A stretch of DNA of 64,000 nt from Trichopria drosophilae (Eukaryota > Arthropoda > Insecta > Hymenoptera > Diapriidae). This document shows, piece after piece, positions 59,534-64,000 of this stretch. Both the position numbers and the translations under genes were made by a program. Every line of letters begins with the position of its first letter. Within the stretch, counting starts at the first letter, position 1. Under the pieces are notes generated by a model, which did no database searches, was not told the DNA's origin, and saw only the letters and a program-made list of their open reading frames with translations. Location: assembly GCA_030407085.1 (NCBI GenBank), contig CM059587.1, forward strand, positions 67,836,501 to 67,900,500. The letters are read 5' to 3'.

Positions 59534-59809
59534 TCAATTTGTGCCAGTTTTGTTGTCTTCTTTGTCAACACGTGGTTTTTTCGCCACTTGTTCCACATTG
59601 TCATTTTTTTCTGCAAAAAAAATATTGCATGTTGTTTATCTATTACAAAATTTTCATAAATAATAAAATATTGACAAGATATTACCTAAATCATTATTTT
59701 CATCAACTGGAAAATGAAAATGAAACGTTACATCTAGTAACACATTTTCCTCTACAATAATCACCATATTTGAATCATCTTCGTCTACATTTAGTACATC
59801 CATATCCAT
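59534..59809 (-). CDS. Small two-exon gene model, 66-aa acidic protein
   Basis: Exon 1 (59809-59686) starts MDMDVLNVDEDDSNMVIIVE and ends in a GTAATA donor. Exon 2 (59610-59534), after TTTTTTTTGCAG, continues in phase 1 with EKNDNVEQVAKKPRVDKED and stops at TGA. An in-frame TGA 15 nt upstream fixes the ATG. The 74-nt intron has clean GT-AG borders and keeps the frame. The product is acidic, with a Lys/Arg patch (KKPRV) like a nuclear localisation signal. I do not recognise a family; it could be a short host gene, or the first exons of a transposon gene whose remainder is lost. Confidence 0.45.
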
Positions 59810-59859
59810 CACAGGGACCTGTCATTTGCGTTATACTTTAGTTAACCCAGGTAACAAAA

Positions 59860-60020
59860 TGATATCGCAATGAAATCACGATGAATTCACGCGTGAGAAA
59901 TTCTATCACGGATGAATTCATGAACGCTGCGTAATGCGACGCGTATTGCGTCTCATAAAAATCACACGAGCGTGATTTCACGTGAAATGCTTCTCATGAT
60001 GAGCTCACTATGAGTCCTCG
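59860..60020. repeat. Cluster of palindromic ATGAAATCACG / TCATGATGAGC words
   Basis: Self-complementary short words (GATGAATTCACGCGTGAG, CACGTGAAATGC, TCTCATGATGAGC, CGTGATTTCACG) are crowded into 150 bp with no fixed period, the same style as the cluster at 9246-9397. Confidence 0.5.
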
Positions 60021-60186
60021 TGTGCGTAGGTGTAGAAAAATCTCCCCATAAAAATCTATAATAAGTAATAGGAGATATTCTTTTGGTTAATACGAAAGAA
60101 TTATAAAATAATAGATTATTATGTTTTGAAAGGATCATGGGGACTTCAATTACGATATGTGTCATTATAATTTATTCTGAATACTC

Positions 60187-60412
60187 TTGGGCTGGGCTTC
60201 ATAGTCGTGAATTGCAGCTTAACCTCAAACTGACAAATCAGTAATTATACATTCTGTTATGTACTTTGTTGTTGTCCAGATCTACTGTATTTTGCTTTTT
60301 ATGTTTGAAAGTTTCGTGATGCCATTTTACCATCGTAAAATGGTAATTATCGTAATGTAAACGAAAAAAAAAACGAACTTAAGTTGAATTTACAACTATG
60401 AATCCGGGCCTA
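60187..60412. mobile_element. MITE with GGGCCCGGATTCATAGT-type ends
   Basis: Left end TTGGGCTGGGCTTCATAGT and right end complement (ACTATGAATCCGGGCC) are inverted over about 38 bp. The interior holds a perfect hairpin CCATTTTAC/GTAAAATGG at 60322-60343. Non-coding. Confidence 0.7.
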
Positions 60413-60429
60413 AAAAAAATATATTCAAG

Positions 60430-62288
60430 CATCCGAGACACCCGGAGGAAACCACGGCGAGCCGACGCGCCCAACACCAGCTGCCAGCGGAAAGGCCGAG
60501 GACAAGGAGTTCCCGAAGCTGCCGACCCCTAAAGGGCGAAGGAGGTAGCGAAGAAGGCTCTGACAAAGGAATGGGCTGGGGGACCGGAGAGTGCGCCCCT
60601 CCCAAGCAGCAGCGGCGCAGAAGGTGCCAAGAGCACTGGTGCTACAAAAAAGCCCTCTAAGCACCGAAGACTCCCCAGGACCTCGTCAGATGACTTAGAC
60701 GAGGACGGACAGGAGCCAGTACATCGTCCCCACACCGCTCAACGAGATGACCGACGACCAGGCCAGGGAGAGAGCCCGCTTTAAGGCCAAAAATGCCCTT
60801 ATCAGGGCAAATAAACCAGCCACGGAGGAGGCGAAGAAACTCCGGGCTAGAAGGCTGCAGCGGAACGCGCAGCCCAGCTGAAGGCAGACGCGGAGGCCTG
60901 CGCGCAGCGCCTATCGCGGCGAGCGACCAAAGAGACGAGCGCCGAGGAGATGGAGGTTGACCCTGCCACCAACTCCAAACTCCAACGACGACGACCAAGA
61001 TGAAAGGAAGAAGGTCGCAGCGTTCCAGAAGCCTAAACAGGCAACCTCTATCGCGCTGGGAGAAGCAGGCCGAGCCAAAGTGGCGGAGCGGCCGAAGGCT
61101 TTAGAACCGCCAGCGAACCGGACCCCGATGCCAAGTTCTGTCGAGGCGATATGTCGGCGTATCGATGAGGAGCTGGCCAAGGCCGGGGCTTCGGTCCAGA
61201 CCCTCACGCTCCTGGCTGGCGGGTTTAACGAACTTGGCCTTACCATGAACGACCTAGTCCACCGAATGGACCGCCTTGAAGCCTCGCTGCGCGGCGAGCG
61301 GGAATGCCATGCTGCGGCGTCCCATGACTTCGGCTACAGGCTGGAGGCCCCCCACGGGGCAGTTCGAATGGGAACGAGAGCCATGTAGAAGTCCGCCTTA
61401 GGCATATCGAAGCCATGGTAGAAAGGCTGGAGCATGGGCAAGCCATCCAGACGAGACCGGCGGTAGTGAGACCGGATGGACCTCCTCAGCCAAATCCTGC
61501 AACGCAGAAACTGCACCACCTATTGAGGGGCCCACCGCGCGAGCCCCCCTGCTACCCGCCGCACCCAGGAGGAGTAAGCCGAAGCGGCATGTTGTCATCG
61601 TTGCGTCGGCGACCGCGGCCCCAGAAGCCAACAGTGGGGAGACGAGGGCCATAGTGAAGCGGGTCGTGAACCTTGAAGCCTTCAAGATCAAGGTGCGGAA
61701 CGTCGTGAGGCTCAGTGGAGGACGGGTCCGCATTGAGACGGGCCAGGCCGAGGATGCACAAAAGCTGCTGGAAAACGAGGCGCTAAAGGAGACGGGGCTG
61801 GTGGTTACCAAGGTTGAAGGGCAGTTGTCGCGGGTCATCGTTTACGACGTGCCCAATGACCTGACTGACGGTGGCACGCCTGAGAGAGCACGCGCTGGGC
61901 GATGCCAACGAAGCCCGGTACACCGCCAGAGTCGTTTACCGAACCGGGGCGAAGGGAGGTAAGATGGCCCACCAAGTCCTAGAGACTGCCCTCGCACTGC
62001 GGGACGTCATCCTTCCCAAAGGAAGGATCTTCCTTGGGTAGAACTCCTGTCGAGTGCGGGAGTACTTGACGGTCACGCAGTGCTTCAGGTGCTGGGGATT
62101 TGGTCACCCGGCCAAATACTGCCGCGCCAAGCGCGAAACCTATAAGCACTGCGCCAAAGTGGGCCACAAGGCCGCCGAATGCTCACAGAAGGAGGCACCG
62201 GTTAAGTGCGCCCCCTGTAAGAGGAGGAGAGTGCCACATGAGCACTCAGTGAACAGCACGAGTTGCCCCTCGAGACGCCGCGCGATGT
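60430..62288 (+). pseudogene. R1-type LINE ORF1 with three zinc knuckles, frameshifted
   Basis: Frames at 60957-61388 (charged, helical), 61654-61962 (NVVRLSGGRVRIETG ... VIVYDVPNDL, the pre-knuckle domain) and 62054-62288 carry the protein. The last ends with CFRCWGFGHPAKYC, CAKVGHKAAEC and CAPCKRRR-x-PHEHSVNSTSC, the CCHC series of R1/TRAS-type gag proteins. A TAG at 62039-62041 and frame changes near 61390 and 61880 break it. In the family it binds element RNA. Confidence 0.8.
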
Positions 62289-62315
62289 AGGATGCTCTGG
62301 TGGCCCAGTCCCAGG

Positions 62316-64000
62316 ATGAATGAACTCCGACCCAGGCTACGGATCGTGCAGCTTAACTGTGGTCGGGCTGCCTCGGTCTGCGCGGACCTGGGTGACCTGG
62401 CTCTCTCCAAGGCCGTCGACATCCTCGCGCTGCAGGAGCACAGTCGCCGGCTTCCCGGCCAGATCCAAAAGGTTTACCAGCACCGACGGGGGTGCGGCCA
62501 TAGTGGTCCTTAACCCCGACCTGAAAGTCTTCCTCATCCAGGGGGGGGGGGGGGGCAGGGAGCCCGGGGTTTGCGTCGAGGTTTGCGGCCCAGAAGGTGG
62601 TATTGCGGTCGTTTCGCTCTACTGCTTGCCCCCCTAATCGACGATTGGGATGAGGCCCAATACGGTTTTAGAACCGGGCGCTCGACCATGAGCGCATGGT
62701 CGACCCTAGTGGACCAGGTGGCGGCCACCCTGTCCAGGTTGTCGCCCTCGGCGTATTGGTGGACTTCGTGGGCGCCTTTGACCACTTGGACCATGACCCG
62801 GTCCTGGCCCTGCTCCGGGGCTATGGCACGGAGGAGTACCTCCGCTGGAGGGACTTCTTCCGGGGCAGGACAGCGTTCATGGTTGCCAAGCACCGGGCAG
62901 TGGAGAGAAGGGTGGTCAGAGGTTGCCCACAGGGCTCCATCTCTGGTCCCCTGCTGTGGAACGTGGCCATGAACCAGCTACTCGTGGCGTTACAGGCGCA
63001 TCGGCGCCACAGTCGTCGCCTCTGCCGATGACCTCCTCATCCTCGTGAGGGGGGATAGCGGACGGGAGCTGGAGACAGTTACGGCGACGCAGCTACAGCA
63101 GGCGGACCTCTGGGGACGTCAGTACGGTGTTAAGGTGAGCCTCCAAAAGACCGAGGGAATCATGCTCAAAGGCCACCTTAAGAGGCTGCCCCTGGTCAGA
63201 CTAGGAACAACGAATGTGAGAAGCGTGCTTGAGACGAGATATCTTGGGGTCAGAGTTGGGGAGTGACTCAACTTCTGGCCCCGCGTACGGGGCATCCGGC
63301 GCGACCTGGTTGGGGCTGTCGCCTCGTTGGACCTGGTCGCACTCAAGGAATGGGGACTCCGTACAAAGGCGGCTCGTATCATCTACGGAGGCGTTATGAG
63401 GGCCTGTGCAATGTACTGTGCGGCGCTCGTCACGGCACACGCCAGCGCTGAGATCATGAGGGCGCAGAGGATGGTCACCCTTGAGGTGCTGCCCTGCTGT
63501 AGGACAGTATCCACGAGCGCGCTCCAAGTCCTTATCGGGGATATCCCCTGGGACTTGAGGGCACGAACCGAAAGCGTGGTCAGCCTGCTGGCCAGGAACC
63601 TGCCGCCTCACGAGCGTGACTCAGCGCTGGTGCCCACAGAGGAGTGGAGCGACGTCTCCGACCTCAAGCGACTCGCGCAGAGGAGAGCCTTGGCCATCTG
63701 GCAGAAGCGATGGCAGACCAGCCAATCCGGGGCGGTAACCCGCCGGTTCATCCCCGAGGTGTCCACCATCTCAGACCTGCCAGATGTGGAATACACCCTG
63801 AGCGCGGGTTACCTGCTCACGGGGCATGGGAGCCTGAATTCCTTCCTCTACAAGGTGGGCAAGGCTCCGACACCTCTGTGTCGTTGTGGTTTGGAGGAGA
63901 CTAGCACACATGTGCTGAGCGAGTGCTGGCTGTACGCCGACCTACGGGATCTCCACGCCATGGGAATCCTGAGAGAGGAGGACGACTGGGACCTCACGGG
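62316..64000 (+). pseudogene. R1-type LINE ORF2 with endonuclease core deleted
   Basis: Starts MNELRPRLRIVQLNCGRAA and continues ILALQEH, the endonuclease N-terminus. After GGIAVVSLYCLPP (62634) the text jumps straight to RT (QYGFRTGRST), so the rest of the endonuclease and early RT are deleted. RT motifs: A VDFVGAFDHLD, B GCPQGSISGPLLWN, C SADD (about 63023, other frame), then SLQKTEGIMLKG. The C-terminus (63283 on) has IWQKRWQTS, FIPEV, LTGHGSLNSFLYK and the finger CRCGLEETSTHVLSEC (63877-63924). A TGA at 63264 interrupts. Inactive. Confidence 0.88.

Larger units (their letters stand above)
60413..64000 (+). mobile_element. R1-clade LINE, GC-rich, 3' end beyond window
   Basis: Contains ORF1 (gag-like) and ORF2 with an internal deletion. 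Base composition is sharply GC-rich and codons are GC-ending, unlike all other elements here except the 56200-58860 island. The right edge cuts ORF2 after its C-terminal zinc finger, so little is missing. Confidence 0.85.

Overview
The window reads as nuclear DNA of an insect or close arthropod. It is AT-rich and almost gene-free, and it is packed with old and young transposable elements of animal type: CR1/Jockey- and R1-like LINEs, a Gypsy pol fragment, a hAT, a P element with a THAP-domain transposase, a CACTA-like transposase, and many MITEs and foldback elements. One conserved host gene is clear, the first two coding exons of pecanex (21809-22382, + strand). A run of three CCTAA units (insect telomere type) and spliced reading frames fit this picture. 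I cannot name the species; Hymenoptera is a guess from the repeat mix.

Layout: 1-2459 is a minus-strand LINE running off the left edge. 2563-2914 is a GC-tipped foldback element. 4020-8392 is a plus-strand LINE with an intact ORF1, a broken ORF2 and a 3' hairpin. 8400-12342 is mostly AT-rich, with repeats and a spliced BED-finger reading frame (11255-11732, -). 12343-14459 is a nearly perfect 2.1-kb palindrome. 15311-15910 is another foldback. 16452-21232 is bounded by related inverted ends with TA on both sides; it encloses a Gypsy pol fragment and a satellite with a 50-bp monomer arranged as 347-bp higher-order units. Pecanex exons follow. 23284-27250 holds a pogo-type MITE, a foldback, a tRNA-Leu-like SINE and a decayed R1-like LINE.

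28337-38707 is a hAT element with terminal inverted repeats and a near-perfect 8-bp target duplication. A complete P element (28701-35516) is nested inside it, with a perfect 8-bp duplication, and that P element carries further MITEs. 39090-42470 is repeat debris with a CACGG-ended MITE and a small LTR-retroelement remnant. 42524-44213 is a 3'-truncated Jockey-like LINE. 44460-45640 is a tandem array of about 545 bp. 45640-53520 holds scattered, frameshifted minus-strand pieces of a CACTA/EnSpm-like transposase and its companion ORF, interrupted by other repeats.

54760-59181 is the least ordinary part. It has a second patch of the 50-bp satellite, a four-unit array whose stems differ between units in a compensatory way (an RNA-structure signature, 55690-56051), and a 2.6-kb CpG-rich island with repeated GGTTATCT words and a 40-bp minisatellite that also forms covarying hairpins. 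A pair of inverted arms (55051-55133 and 59086-59181) brackets this whole block. A small two-exon minus-strand gene model (59534-59809) follows, then a MITE (60187-60412) and a GC-rich R1-clade LINE running off the right edge. Apart from pecanex, and possibly the BED-finger and two-exon models, nothing here looks like host protein-coding sequence.
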